Below, piece after piece: positions 1 through 8,127 of a stretch of DNA of 64,000 bases; within the stretch, counting starts at the first letter, position 1, and every line of letters begins with the position of its first letter. The stretch comes from Deltaproteobacteria bacterium UBA6106 (GTDB taxonomy: Bacteria > Desulfobacterota > Syntrophorhabdia > Syntrophorhabdales > Syntrophorhabdaceae): positions 62,001-126,000 of the forward strand of contig DIWM01000047.1 in NCBI GenBank assembly GCA_002428485.1. The letters are read 5' to 3'. Under the pieces are notes generated by a model. The model did no database searches. It was not told the origin of the DNA and saw only the letters and a list, made by a program, of their open reading frames with translations. The position numbers and the translations under genes were made by a program.

Positions 1-2
1 CG

Positions 3-635
3 TACACGTCCAGGGAGTTTATGGACTCCGACGTCGTTATGTATGCCAAAGCCAGAAGGGAGAAGTCACGGCACGTCACGGCAAACCTCAAGGCAGCGGT
101 GGGCTACAGGTCCAACCAGGGGGAGGTTTGGGACCATATCGAAGAGATGAGGATGAATGCGGATGTGAGCGCCCCCACGGGCGCCATGAATGACGTCTTC
201 GAGCAGAAGACGCAGGACCTCAACGAGTACATCGAGGCGATTCCGCTCATCCCCGGCCAGAATGGCATGATGGTCTTTATCAACGGCTTCATAGTTGGTT
301 GCGACATCCTCTCGCGTTCTGCAGCGTATGCGTCCCTCCACGCGAAGCTCCTCAAGAGCTACGCCATGGAGGCGCTCCTTGATCGGAAAAAGTATTTTCC
401 TGTCCCTGCCATCGGGGCGGCAAAGGACTTTCTCCAGGCGATCGCTTCAAGCGAGGAGAAGAAATACCGGTCCACCGGTCTTGGCTGGGACTACCGCTTC
501 GAGGCGCCGGGGAAGGTAGGTTCTGCCCTTGTCCATGAAGATAGCGTGATCCACATGGCCTTCTTCGCCATTACCGAGAGCGAGAAGATCGGCAACATGT
601 CAGGCTTCAGGAGCCGGAGAGGGTACAGGAGGTGA
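3..635 (+). CDS. ARPP-1 family protein, 5'-truncated by window edge
   Basis: The reading frame is already open at the window edge (residues YTSREF precede the first ATG at 21), so the gene starts upstream. The C-terminal part seen here carries RSNQGEVWDHI and a following block (PLIPGQNGMMVFINGFIVGCDIL) that I recognise as the ARPP-1 fold. That family is named for its association with ADP-ribosylglycohydrolases and rhodanese-phosphatases in predicted NAD/ADP-ribose metabolism. No catalytic residues are established that I can check. An ADP-ribosylglycohydrolase lies about 3.4 kb downstream (4002-4961), which fits the family's context but does not prove a link. The end at 635 is a TGA. The family call rests on remembered motifs rather than an alignment. 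Confidence 0.6.
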   Translation, partial: YTSREFMDSDVVMYAKARREKSRHVTANLKAAVGYRSNQGEVWDHIEEMRMNADVSAPTGAMNDVFEQKTQDLNEYIEAIPLIPGQNGMMVFINGFIVGCDILSRSAAYASLHAKLLKSYAMEALLDRKKYFPVPAIGAAKDFLQAIASSEEKKYRSTGLGWDYRFEAPGKVGSALVHEDSVIHMAFFAITESEKIGNMSGFRSRRGYRR

Positions 636-765
636 ACCGGATGCTGGGTGCTGGCCAGGAGCGCTGTAAGGAACAAGGAGCGAGGACATATCGTTCCTCT
701 TCTCAACGATAACGATTTGTGTCATACTGAAATATAGAGGGCTTGAGGTCTCACGTATGTTTAGC

Positions 766-795
766 TATGAGCCATGAGCTAAGAACTATGAGCTG
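766..795. repeat. Intergenic 'AGCYATGAGC' type repeat
   Basis: A short run of reiterated GAGC/ATGAGCT words (tatgagccatgagct... tatgagct) sits in the 164-base gap between the ARPP-1 gene and the small ORF at 800. The same words recur near 12480, 12695, 21565, 36600, 41575, 44490, 50715, 52075, 52295, 59160, 59345 and 59755. The rest of the gap shows no gene that I can support. Confidence 0.6.
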
Positions 796-799
796 ATAC

Positions 800-967
800 A
801 TGGATGATCTTTTTGACATACTCGGCATTTCGATCTTCGCGTCAGGCGGGAAGTGGTGCACGCTGAACAACATGCCCTGCATCCCGCTCCCGTCGTGCGA
901 TCAATATCGGGAAGGCGATACCTGCAAATATGAATCCGGCAGGGAAGGGGAAGACGATGATGAATGA
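800..967 (+). CDS. Small four-cysteine protein (55 aa), unrecognised
   Basis: This is an open frame of 55 codons starting with ATG (MDDLFDILGI) and ending in TGA at 965-967. It contains four cysteines in the pattern W-C...MPC...SC...TC, followed by an acidic tail EGEDDDE. It overlaps the start of the DUF2779 gene (957) by 11 bases, the usual arrangement for translational coupling, and shares its strand. The cysteine spacing could bind zinc or an Fe-S cluster, but I recognise no family. It could be spurious. Coding is favoured by the overlap and by the cysteine-rich composition. Confidence 0.45.
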   Translation: MDDLFDILGISIFASGGKWCTLNNMPCIPLPSCDQYREGDTCKYESGREGEDDDE

Positions 968-2432
968 CCTTCATCTCAGCAAATCCCTCTTTATCCGTGG
1001 CCTGCAGTGCCACAAGTCCCTCTACCTCGACAAGCGCCATCCGGAGCTGAGGGACGAAACCCCGCCCTCGCGGGAGGCCCTTTTCCGGAGCGGCTCAGAG
1101 GTGGGTATTGTGGCGCAGGGGCTTTTCCCCGACGGGATCACCATCCCTTACGACCCCGATACCTATGACAAACAGGCTGCGCTCACACAGAATATGATCG
1201 CGCAGGGCGCAACCACGCTCTACGAGGCCGCCTTCCGGTTCGACAACGTCTTTGTAAAGGTGGATATTCTCAACAAGGGCAAAGAGGGGTGGGACATCTA
1301 CGAGGTGAAAAGCTCCACCTCGATCAAGGACGTCTATATTCCCGACGCCGCCGTTCAATATTACGTGGTGAAGGGATCGGGCCTGCCGGTCTCGCGCATC
1401 TTCCTTGTCCATATCAACAACCAGTATGTCAGGGAAGGGGAGATCGACGTCCGGCAGCTCTTCACCGTAAACGACGTCACCTCCGAGGTCATGCAGATGC
1501 AAGACACCGTCGGGGGAGAGCTCGATGCCCAGAAGACGATGCTCCGCGGCGATATCCCGCGGATCGACATCGGCCCTCACTGCACAGACCCCTACGACTG
1601 CGACTTCATGGGACACTGCTGGCAGCACATCCCCGATGAATCGGTATTTGATATCAGGGGCAGCAAGTCTTTGCCGTTCACACTCTATAACCGGGGCATT
1701 GTGCGCTTCGAAGACGTGCCGCTCTACATGCTCACGCCGAACCAGCGGCTCCAGGTGGAGGCAACCCTCGAGAGGAAGGTCGTCATCTCAAGCGAAGCGG
1801 TCAGGGAATTTCTCGATTCCCTCTGGTACCCGCTCTATTTCCTCGACTTCGAGACCGTCGGCGCCGCCATCCCTTTTTTCGACGGGACGAGGCCTTACCA
1901 GCAGGTTCCGTTCCAGTATTCGCTGCATTATCTGGAAGATGAGGACGCCGACCTCCTGCATCATGAATACCTCGCAGACCCGAAGATCGACCCGAGGGAA
2001 GAGCTCATCAAAAAGCTCCTCAGTGAGATCCCGCAGAACGCCTGCGTCCTTGCCTATTATGCGGGGTTCGAGGCAGGGGTACTGAAGGGCCTTGCCGAAG
2101 GGCTCCCGAAATATCGCGACGACATCGATGTGGTGCTTAGCAACCTGAGAGACCTCGCTGTCCCCTTCCAGAAAAAGGCCCTTTACCACTGGCGGTTCAG
2201 CGGCTCCTATTCGCTGAAGTATGTCCTCCCGGCCCTTGTCCCCGACTTAAGCTACGAGGATATGGAGATCAGGGACGGCGACATGGCCATGCAGGCCTAT
2301 TTCAGGATGAGGGAATCCGGCGATCATGAAGAGATCGGGAAGCTCCGCAGCGCCCTGCTCGCCTACTGCCGACTCGACACGCTGGGGATGGTGAGGATCA
2401 TTGAAGGGCTGAAGAAAATGGTAAAAGAATAA
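957..2432 (+). CDS. DUF2779 protein: Cas4-like nuclease domain plus DEDD exonuclease-like domain
   Basis: About 491 aa. The start at 957 (or the adjacent ATG at 960) is chosen because a purine-rich site (AGGGAAGGGGAAG) precedes it. The N-terminal half resembles an Fe-S PD-(D/E)XK nuclease: an early cysteine (RGLQCHK), a D of KVDIL followed by YEVKSS, then three cysteines in HCTDPYDCDFMGHC. The C-terminal half is the DUF2779 region, with LYFLDFETVG near its start and YCRLDT near its end, matching the acidic residues of DEDD 3'-5' exonucleases. Both nuclease sites look intact. The role is unknown; such proteins are plausible DNA or RNA processing or defence enzymes. It is preceded by the small Cys protein and followed after 65 bases by the AbiE cassette. 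Confidence 0.75.
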   Translation: MMNDLHLSKSLFIRGLQCHKSLYLDKRHPELRDETPPSREALFRSGSEVGIVAQGLFPDGITIPYDPDTYDKQAALTQNMIAQGATTLYEAAFRFDNVFVKVDILNKGKEGWDIYEVKSSTSIKDVYIPDAAVQYYVVKGSGLPVSRIFLVHINNQYVREGEIDVRQLFTVNDVTSEVMQMQDTVGGELDAQKTMLRGDIPRIDIGPHCTDPYDCDFMGHCWQHIPDESVFDIRGSKSLPFTLYNRGIVRFEDVPLYMLTPNQRLQVEATLERKVVISSEAVREFLDSLWYPLYFLDFETVGAAIPFFDGTRPYQQVPFQYSLHYLEDEDADLLHHEYLADPKIDPREELIKKLLSEIPQNACVLAYYAGFEAGVLKGLAEGLPKYRDDIDVVLSNLRDLAVPFQKKALYHWRFSGSYSLKYVLPALVPDLSYEDMEIRDGDMAMQAYFRMRESGDHEEIGKLRSALLAYCRLDTLGMVRIIEGLKKMVKE

Positions 2433-2468
2433 ACACTTTGTGACACGGTATTTATATTGTTTGTATTT

Positions 2469-2486
2469 TACTACAAAAAAGTAGTA
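2469..2486. promoter_or_regulatory. Inverted repeat upstream of the abiE-like operon, candidate AbiEi operator
   Basis: TACTAC-AAAAAA-GTAGTA is a perfect 6-base inverted repeat ending 12 bases before the toxin start at 2498. A second dyad, ATTGT-AA-ACAAT, spans 2488-2499 and reaches into the start codon. AbiEi proteins autoregulate by binding inverted repeats in their own promoter, so this is a reasonable operator by position. The start has no clear ribosome-binding site. Confidence 0.4.
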
Positions 2487-2497
2487 TATTGTAAACA

Positions 2498-3400
2498 ATG
2501 AAGTCATTTGACGAACACAGGATCAGACAGGCAGAGCGTGCACAACTGATCATTCTCCACTCCCTCTTCTCGTCCCGTGAAAGCAGAGAGGTTATTTTTC
2601 AGGGTGGAACGGCCATCAGGTGGTTCTATGGAGGGCTGAGATTTTCCGAAGACCTTTATTTTGTCGCGTCCCTTTCAAGAGAACGGATCGCTGAGCTTGT
2701 TCGATCCGCCGGTCCGATGATGCAAAGACAACTCACAGGAGATTTCGGATCCGGCATCTTTTCGGTGAAGGAAAAAAAATCCCGCCAGTCATCCTGGAAG
2801 GCATTCATTGATTTTGCTCCATCAGCAATGAGGGGAAAAATATCCGTTAAGATCGAATTTGAAGTCCTTGCGCCCGGGATGAGGCCGGACACCGACCGCG
2901 TTATCATGCAGGGCTCGCCGGCGGTCTCAGGTGTTCTCAGGGAGGGCAATCTTAGAACCTTGGGCCCTCCTGTTGTTATCAATATTGAGACGCCGGGCGA
3001 AATACTTTCCGATAAGCTCCGGGCATTGATGGAGCGGCCTCATACAAGGGGAAGGGATTTTTTTGACATCTGGTTTCTCTCGCAGACCCTGGGAGAGACG
3101 GTGGATATCCATGGTCTGAGGAGGAAGCTCGATATCTACGAGGCCCCTTTTTCCATTGCCACGCCACCCTCTTTCTATGCTAACCTGGAGAAGGCGCATC
3201 CGGAAAAAAAGAAACTTTTGCTGCAGGATATTGGAGCGGACCTTGCGAGGTTTCTCGGCAAAGACAGTCTTGATGTTTTTCAGCAGAACGGATTTCGGGA
3301 CCTTTTGAAGGCTGTCCAGGATGCATTCAGGCAGGTTATTGACACAAAGGTTATCAACTTTAAGCAATACCCGTCCCGGAAGAATGGTGTACAGCTATGA
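2498..3400 (+). CDS. AbiEii/AbiGii-family nucleotidyltransferase toxin
   Basis: 300 aa. It is the toxin of a type IV AbiE-like toxin-antitoxin pair; family members transfer nucleotides to RNA targets. The nucleotidyltransferase motif is present as FQGGTAIRWFYGG (about 35-47), followed by RFSEDLYF (48-55), and a later K...RGRDFFDIWFL block. The second acidic residue of the usual D-x-D is a tyrosine here (Y54, codon TAT). A single base change from GAT would explain it, and activity may be impaired. It overlaps the antitoxin by 4 bases (ATGA). Toxin precedes antitoxin, opposite to the classical abiEi-abiEii order. The upstream leader is AT-rich compared with neighbouring genes. Confidence 0.85.
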   Translation: MKSFDEHRIRQAERAQLIILHSLFSSRESREVIFQGGTAIRWFYGGLRFSEDLYFVASLSRERIAELVRSAGPMMQRQLTGDFGSGIFSVKEKKSRQSSWKAFIDFAPSAMRGKISVKIEFEVLAPGMRPDTDRVIMQGSPAVSGVLREGNLRTLGPPVVINIETPGEILSDKLRALMERPHTRGRDFFDIWFLSQTLGETVDIHGLRRKLDIYEAPFSIATPPSFYANLEKAHPEKKKLLLQDIGADLARFLGKDSLDVFQQNGFRDLLKAVQDAFRQVIDTKVINFKQYPSRKNGVQL

Positions 3401-4005
3401 AGCGGGAAAAGAACCTTTCCATGACAGAGGTCTTGAAGAAGCTTCCTTCGCCGCTCTTTTCATCGGTTGATGCAGCAAAATTGGTGCCTGACGACAATAT
3501 GTTTCTTTTCAGGGCGGCCAGGAAAGGATACATCCGGAGGATTGCGAACCGGGTCTACTGGAATGTGATCTTCAGTAAAGAACCGCCGAAGGTGGAACAG
3601 GTAGCGTGTTTTGCAAGACGGCCGTCGTATATATCCTGCGAGTGGGCGATGAACCTCCACGGGGTCCTGCTCCAGGCGCCTTTTGTATGTACAGCCATAA
3701 CCCTGCATCCGGGTGTCGGTAAAAGGAATAGAATCTTTTACAGCAGCTTCACGATAGAATATTCAAAGATCGCGGAACGCCTGTGGCTCCCGGGCGAGAT
3801 CATGGATCGTGGTGGTGCAGCAGTTGCTGCACCGGAAAAAGCCCTCCTGGATGCCGTTTATCTGCGTCACAAGGTCCCCTTTGCAGAAGAGCTGGAAGCG
3901 GAGAATCTGAACATGAAAAAGCTAAAGGAGCTTTCGTTTCTCTATCCAAAGAAGGTCCAGAGCGTACTTGCAGGCTCTCTATTGAAAACGAGGATAACGA
4001 AATGA
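3397..4005 (+). CDS. AbiEi-family antitoxin/transcriptional regulator
   Basis: 202 aa. The N-terminal segment (LFSSVDAAKLVPDDNMFLFRAARKGYIRRIANRVYW, about 20-55) fits the winged-helix domain of AbiEi-type antitoxins, followed by the larger domain including SYISCEWAMNLHGVLLQAP. It presumably represses its own operon and neutralises the adjacent nucleotidyltransferase. It starts inside the toxin stop (ATGA) and ends inside the next start (ATGA), so the three genes are translationally coupled. Family assignment is by motif and context. Confidence 0.8.
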   Translation: MKREKNLSMTEVLKKLPSPLFSSVDAAKLVPDDNMFLFRAARKGYIRRIANRVYWNVIFSKEPPKVEQVACFARRPSYISCEWAMNLHGVLLQAPFVCTAITLHPGVGKRNRIFYSSFTIEYSKIAERLWLPGEIMDRGGAAVAAPEKALLDAVYLRHKVPFAEELEAENLNMKKLKELSFLYPKKVQSVLAGSLLKTRITK

Positions 4006-4961
4006 CCATTTCAATGAAAGACAGGATGCTCGGCGGTCTCTGGGGCGCTGTCGTGGGGGATGCCCTCGGCGTGCCCGTGGAATTTCAAGGCAGGGAAGTG
4101 CGGAAGAATGACCCTGTGGCCGATATGCGGGGATACGGGACATACGATCAGCCGCCCGGCACATGGTCGGACGACAGCTCGCTTCTGCTCTGCACAACGG
4201 AAAGCCTCATCGATGGATTTGACACGGCCCGCATGGGGGAACTCTTTGTCCGCTGGATGAAAGATAGATATTGGACGCCGCACGGCGTTGTCTTCGATAT
4301 AGGCAACTCGACGAGGAGCTCGATCCAACGGATGATGAACGGCACAGCCCCCGAGGCGGCAGGAGGCGACAGCGAGTATGACAACGGGAACGGATCGCTG
4401 ATGCGCATCCTGCCCGTCGCCATCTATTTCGGGAGATCCTCTCCCTCTGCGGTTATCAGCAGTGCGCACAAGGCATCGGCCCTCACACACAGGCATTACA
4501 TGGCCCAGGCAGCGTGCGCCTTCTACTGCATCATGGTCAAGGCATTGCTGGAAGGAGCAAACCTTCACGGGGCATATGAGCTGACGGCATACGTTGTACA
4601 AAGCTATTACGACAGGCTGTCGTTCAGCAGCCGGCAGCCCTTTTCCCATTTCTCCCGCCTCTTCTCCGGCAATATAGCGGATCTCCCTGAAGACGAGATA
4701 GAGTCAGGCGGCTATGTCGTTCACACCCTCGAGGCGGGCATCTGGTGCCTTCTCAACTCCAGCTCATACGAGGAGGCGGTCCTCAAGGCGGTCAACCTCG
4801 GCGGGGACACGGACACCACAGCAACCGTCGCCGGCGGCCTGGCAGGGGTCCATTACGGCTACGACGCCATCCCGGAAGAATGGCTTCGCCGGATAGCGCG
4901 GAGGAATGATATCCAAAAGCTCTTCGAACGCTTCATTGATACAGTTTTGCCGGAACCCTGA
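4002..4961 (+). CDS. ADP-ribosylglycohydrolase family protein
   Basis: 319 aa. The ATG at 4002 is chosen because it overlaps the antitoxin stop; the longer open frame upstream lies within the antitoxin. The family removes ADP-ribose from proteins or small molecules using a di-metal site. Expected motifs are present: GGLWGAVVGDALGVPVEF near the start, WSDDSSLLLC (acidic pair followed by S rather than T), NGSLMRILP, and the C-terminal GGDTDTTATVAGGLAG metal-binding block. Length is normal. Its place in an operon with an AbiE-type pair is unusual and suggests ADP-ribose or NAD chemistry connected to that system; this is inference. Confidence 0.85.
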   Translation: MTISMKDRMLGGLWGAVVGDALGVPVEFQGREVRKNDPVADMRGYGTYDQPPGTWSDDSSLLLCTTESLIDGFDTARMGELFVRWMKDRYWTPHGVVFDIGNSTRSSIQRMMNGTAPEAAGGDSEYDNGNGSLMRILPVAIYFGRSSPSAVISSAHKASALTHRHYMAQAACAFYCIMVKALLEGANLHGAYELTAYVVQSYYDRLSFSSRQPFSHFSRLFSGNIADLPEDEIESGGYVVHTLEAGIWCLLNSSSYEEAVLKAVNLGGDTDTTATVAGGLAGVHYGYDAIPEEWLRRIARRNDIQKLFERFIDTVLPEP

Positions 4962-5071
4962 GCGCAGGCGGGCGTGAGACGAAGGCCTGTTCGCTCCTTG
5001 CCCCTCGCAGTGTTCCTTGCAAGCATCCAGCATAAATGGATATGACAAATTTACATATATGCATACAATAG

Positions 5072-5188
5072 TCATATGCAAGGGAGAAGCGCGAGATTGA
5101 CTTTGTTCTGGTAAAGAACGGCAAGCCTGTAGGGAGAGGGGACATTCTTAAGAAATTAAATAACTTCGGGTGGACAACGGTTCTTTGA
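5072..5188 (+). pseudogene. Gene fragment resembling the C-terminus of a DUF4143-type ATPase
   Basis: An open frame of 38 codons between a TAG and a TGA reads AREKREIDFVLVKNGKPV. This resembles the nuclease-like end of AAA ATPases with a DUF4143 domain. It is followed by GRGDILKKLNNFGW, which looks different, a little like a HicA start. There is no start codon with a binding site. I read it as a relic in the 480-base gap 4962-5441. The remainder of that gap shows only an A/T-rich stretch, a G-run at 5207-5216 and the PEPCK leader, which contains a -10-like TATACT at 5385 without a convincing -35. Confidence 0.35.
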
Positions 5189-5441
5189 TCGCGACAGGGC
5201 ACTGCGGGGGGGGGTCAGGTTTTTCATGGATAGTTGAAGACGTCCATAAAATTATAAAAATCCCATTGGCACCCGCTGTTTTGTGATGCTGCCATTCCCT
5301 CACCCCTCCTCATCCCGCATCCAGATCTTACCAGGAAGCAGGGCCGCCCCTTATTTTTCTGACGCCTCTGCTTTTTTTTTATGGTATACTGATTTTCCGT
5401 ATAACGTTGAGACTGTTGAGAAACAGGAGGAAAGTATAGAA

Positions 5442-7253
5442 ATGGTGAATACATATAACGTTACGAATTGGCCGACAAAGCATGCCCAGTTGAAGATCTG
5501 GGTGATAGAGATGGCGGAGATGTGCCAGCCGGACAGGATCGTATGGTGCGACGGATCGGAGGAAGAAAAGAGGCGCCTTGAGCAGGAGGCCATAAGCACG
5601 GGCGAGCTTGTTGAACTGAACCAGGAAAAATGGCCGGGGTGTGTTTATCATAGAACTGCCGCAAACGATGTTGCACGGACAGAGCATTTAACCTTCATAT
5701 GTACTTCAACAAAAAAGATGGCAGGCCCGACGAACAACTGGATGCTGCCCGAGGAGGGGTATAAAAGGGCAGGTCAGATATTCTATGGGTCCATGAGGGG
5801 GCGGACCATGTACGTGATCCCTTTCTCCATGGGGCCCGTCGGATCACCCTTCTCAAAGATCGGGGTTGAGCTGACCGACAGCATTTACGTGGTGCTCAAT
5901 ATGCGCATCATGACCTATATCGGGGACAGAGTATTAAAGAGGCTTGGCACGCAGGGCAAGTTCACAAAGTGTCTCCACGGCAAGGCGGATCTGGATGACA
6001 AGAAAAGGCTTATCCTCCATTTTCCCGAAGACAACACGATCTGGAGCGTGGGCTCAGGGTATGGCGGCAATGTATTGCTGGGAAAAAAGTGCCTTGCCCT
6101 TCGCATCGCAAGCTACCTTGCGAAATCCGAAGGCTGGCTTGCGGAACACATGCTCATCATGGGGGTCGAGGACCCGAGCGGCCATATCAAATACATAGCA
6201 GGGGCATTTCCGAGCGCCTGCGGGAAGACGAACCTTGCCATGCTGATACCGCCTGAAGGGTTGAAACATAAGGGATACCGCATATGGACAGTGGGCGACG
6301 ACATTGCGTGGATGCGTGTAGATACTGACGGCAGGCTGTGGGCGATCAATCCGGAGGCGGGATTTTTCGGCGTCGCGCCGGGCACCAACGTAAGATCAAA
6401 CCTGAACGCGATGGAAACGGTAAAGAAGAACACGATCTTCACGAACGTACTGCTCACCGGGGACAGGGATATCTGGTGGGAAGGCATGGACGGAAACCCG
6501 CCCCCGGAAGGCGTCAACTGGGAAGGAAAGCAGTGGAGGCCGGGTATGACAGATAAAAAGGGGAATACCGTGCTTGGAGCGCACCCCAACAGCCGGTTCA
6601 CGGCGCCGATAACGCAGTGTCCTTCGATCTCCAACCGCATAGAGCACCATCACGGCGTCCTCATCGATGCGATCATTTTCGGCGGCCGCCGGGCAGGTGT
6701 CGTGCCGCTTGTCTTCGAATCCTTTGACTGGAAGCATGGCGTATTCATCGGCGCGACAATGGCCTCTGAGAGGACCGCCGCTCAGTTCGGCAAGCAGGGC
6801 GAGGTGCGGCGCGACCCGATGGCAATGCTGCCGTTCTGCGGATACAACATGGGCCAGTATTTCCAGCACTGGCTGGATATGGGCAAGAAGATGGAAAAGC
6901 CGCCCAGGATATTCCATGTCAACTGGTTCCGCCTGGATGAAAAGGGGGACTTTATGTGGCCCGGTTTCGGTGAGAATCTGCGGGTGCTTGAATGGATCAT
7001 GGGCCGCTGTATGAAGACGGCCGGCTCCCAGATAACGCCGATAGGATACATCCCCAAAGCAGAGGACCTTGATCTGAGCGGTCTATCGATCTCGAAGGAG
7101 ACGATGGAGGCGCTTCTGGCCGTTGACAACAACGCCTGGATAGAAGAGGCGAAAGATATTGAAAAATTCTTCAAGACATTCGGTTCGGATCTGCCGGTTG
7201 AGATGAAAAGCCGGCTCAAGGAATTACAGGAGCACCTGGCAAGCAACGCTTGA
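5442..7253 (+). CDS. pckG: Phosphoenolpyruvate carboxykinase (GTP)
   Basis: 603 aa, the normal length for the GTP-dependent family. The enzyme interconverts oxaloacetate + GTP and PEP + CO2 + GDP, linking the C4 pool to gluconeogenesis. The ATG at 5442 is preceded by AGGAGG at 5425-5430; earlier in-frame ATGs lie in the leader. Diagnostic features are the N-terminal block with EGYKRAGQIFYGSMRGRTMY, the P-loop GAFPSACGKTNLAML with the reactive cysteine, and VGDDIAWM (kinase-2). The GTP-type sequence, not the ATP-type, is clear. Its stop lies 26 bases before the next gene, so cotranscription with the binding protein is likely. Confidence 0.97.
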   Translation: MVNTYNVTNWPTKHAQLKIWVIEMAEMCQPDRIVWCDGSEEEKRRLEQEAISTGELVELNQEKWPGCVYHRTAANDVARTEHLTFICTSTKKMAGPTNNWMLPEEGYKRAGQIFYGSMRGRTMYVIPFSMGPVGSPFSKIGVELTDSIYVVLNMRIMTYIGDRVLKRLGTQGKFTKCLHGKADLDDKKRLILHFPEDNTIWSVGSGYGGNVLLGKKCLALRIASYLAKSEGWLAEHMLIMGVEDPSGHIKYIAGAFPSACGKTNLAMLIPPEGLKHKGYRIWTVGDDIAWMRVDTDGRLWAINPEAGFFGVAPGTNVRSNLNAMETVKKNTIFTNVLLTGDRDIWWEGMDGNPPPEGVNWEGKQWRPGMTDKKGNTVLGAHPNSRFTAPITQCPSISNRIEHHHGVLIDAIIFGGRRAGVVPLVFESFDWKHGVFIGATMASERTAAQFGKQGEVRRDPMAMLPFCGYNMGQYFQHWLDMGKKMEKPPRIFHVNWFRLDEKGDFMWPGFGENLRVLEWIMGRCMKTAGSQITPIGYIPKAEDLDLSGLSISKETMEALLAVDNNAWIEEAKDIEKFFKTFGSDLPVEMKSRLKELQEHLASNA

Positions 7254-7279
7254 CCGCACTTACAAGGAAGGTGAAAGGT

Positions 7280-8071
7280 ATGAAGAGGATCGGCTGTTTA
7301 TGTCTGATACTATGTTTAATCATTCTTGCCGGAGATGTGCACGCGGACCGGAAGGATATAAAAGGAGCCCCTGAACTGACAATGCTGACGGAGGAATACC
7401 CGCCTGTCACCTTCATGAAAGACGGGAAGGTCACCGGTTTTGTCACCGACATAGTGCGCGGGATCATTGCCCGCCAGGGTATTCCGGACAAGATCCGGTT
7501 GACATCCTGGGACGAAGCTTACACTGCAGCGTCGAAGACCCCCAATGTAGTGCTTTTCAGCGCCGAGAGGACCGATAAAAGGGAGAAGATGTTTCAGTGG
7601 GTGGGGCCCGTCGGCAAGAACAGCGCGATATTTTACGCGAAGAAAGGCTCCGGCATAAAGATCAAAAGCCTGGAAGAGGCCAGGAAGCTTACCGCCATTG
7701 CTACCACTACCAACTGGTTTACCGAACAGTATCTCAAGAACAAAGGGTTTACGAATCTGGTCAGCTCTCCTCTCCCAACCACCAACGTCAGGCAGCTTAT
7801 GGACGGAAGCGTGCAGGTCTCGGTCTTTACCGATATTACCGTTCAGGAGATCGTGAAAAAGGCGGGATACAGCATGGAAGACCTGGAGCCGGTCTTTCTC
7901 GTGAGCAGCACCTATTTTTATATCGCCATGTCGCTCGGAACTCCGGCGGAGGTGGTTGCAAGATGGCAGTCCGTCCTGGATGCCATGAAGGCGGACGGCA
8001 CCTTCGAAAAGATATACCGGAGCTATATTCCCAATGCGGACCTCAAGGATCTTCTAAGATCTTCCCGATAA
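7280..8071 (+). CDS. Periplasmic solute-binding protein, family 3 type
   Basis: 263 aa from the ATG at 7280, preceded by GGAAGGTGAAAGG. The first about 22 residues form a Sec signal peptide (MKRIGCLCLILCLIILAGDVHA, then D); there is no clear lipobox. The mature part begins with ELTMLTEEYPPVTFMKDGKVTGFVTDIVRGI, the typical opening of bacterial family 3 binding proteins, and ends with LDAMKADGTFEKIYRSYIP, the typical closing helix. No permease or ATPase genes follow, so it is an orphan binding protein, perhaps serving a distant transporter or a sensory role. Ligand unknown; the amino-acid family is only a guess. Confidence 0.8.
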   Translation: MKRIGCLCLILCLIILAGDVHADRKDIKGAPELTMLTEEYPPVTFMKDGKVTGFVTDIVRGIIARQGIPDKIRLTSWDEAYTAASKTPNVVLFSAERTDKREKMFQWVGPVGKNSAIFYAKKGSGIKIKSLEEARKLTAIATTTNWFTEQYLKNKGFTNLVSSPLPTTNVRQLMDGSVQVSVFTDITVQEIVKKAGYSMEDLEPVFLVSSTYFYIAMSLGTPAEVVARWQSVLDAMKADGTFEKIYRSYIPNADLKDLLRSSR

Positions 8072-8127
8072 GCGCTGCCTTTGTTTACATGGCACCAAGG
8101 GCAGGGAAGCAATAGGATCAAGTCACG

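Noticed and set aside
3783..4001. N-terminal extension of the ADP-ribosylglycohydrolase frame
   Set aside because: It overlaps the antitoxin gene; the ATG at 4002 with ATGA coupling is the better start.
5072..5188. Possible HicA-like toxin start (GRGDILKKLNNFGW)
   Set aside because: No start codon or Shine-Dalgarno before it and the preceding residues are of another family; reported only as a fragment.
5385..5390. TATACT as a promoter for PEPCK
   Set aside because: No -35 at a proper distance; noted but not called.
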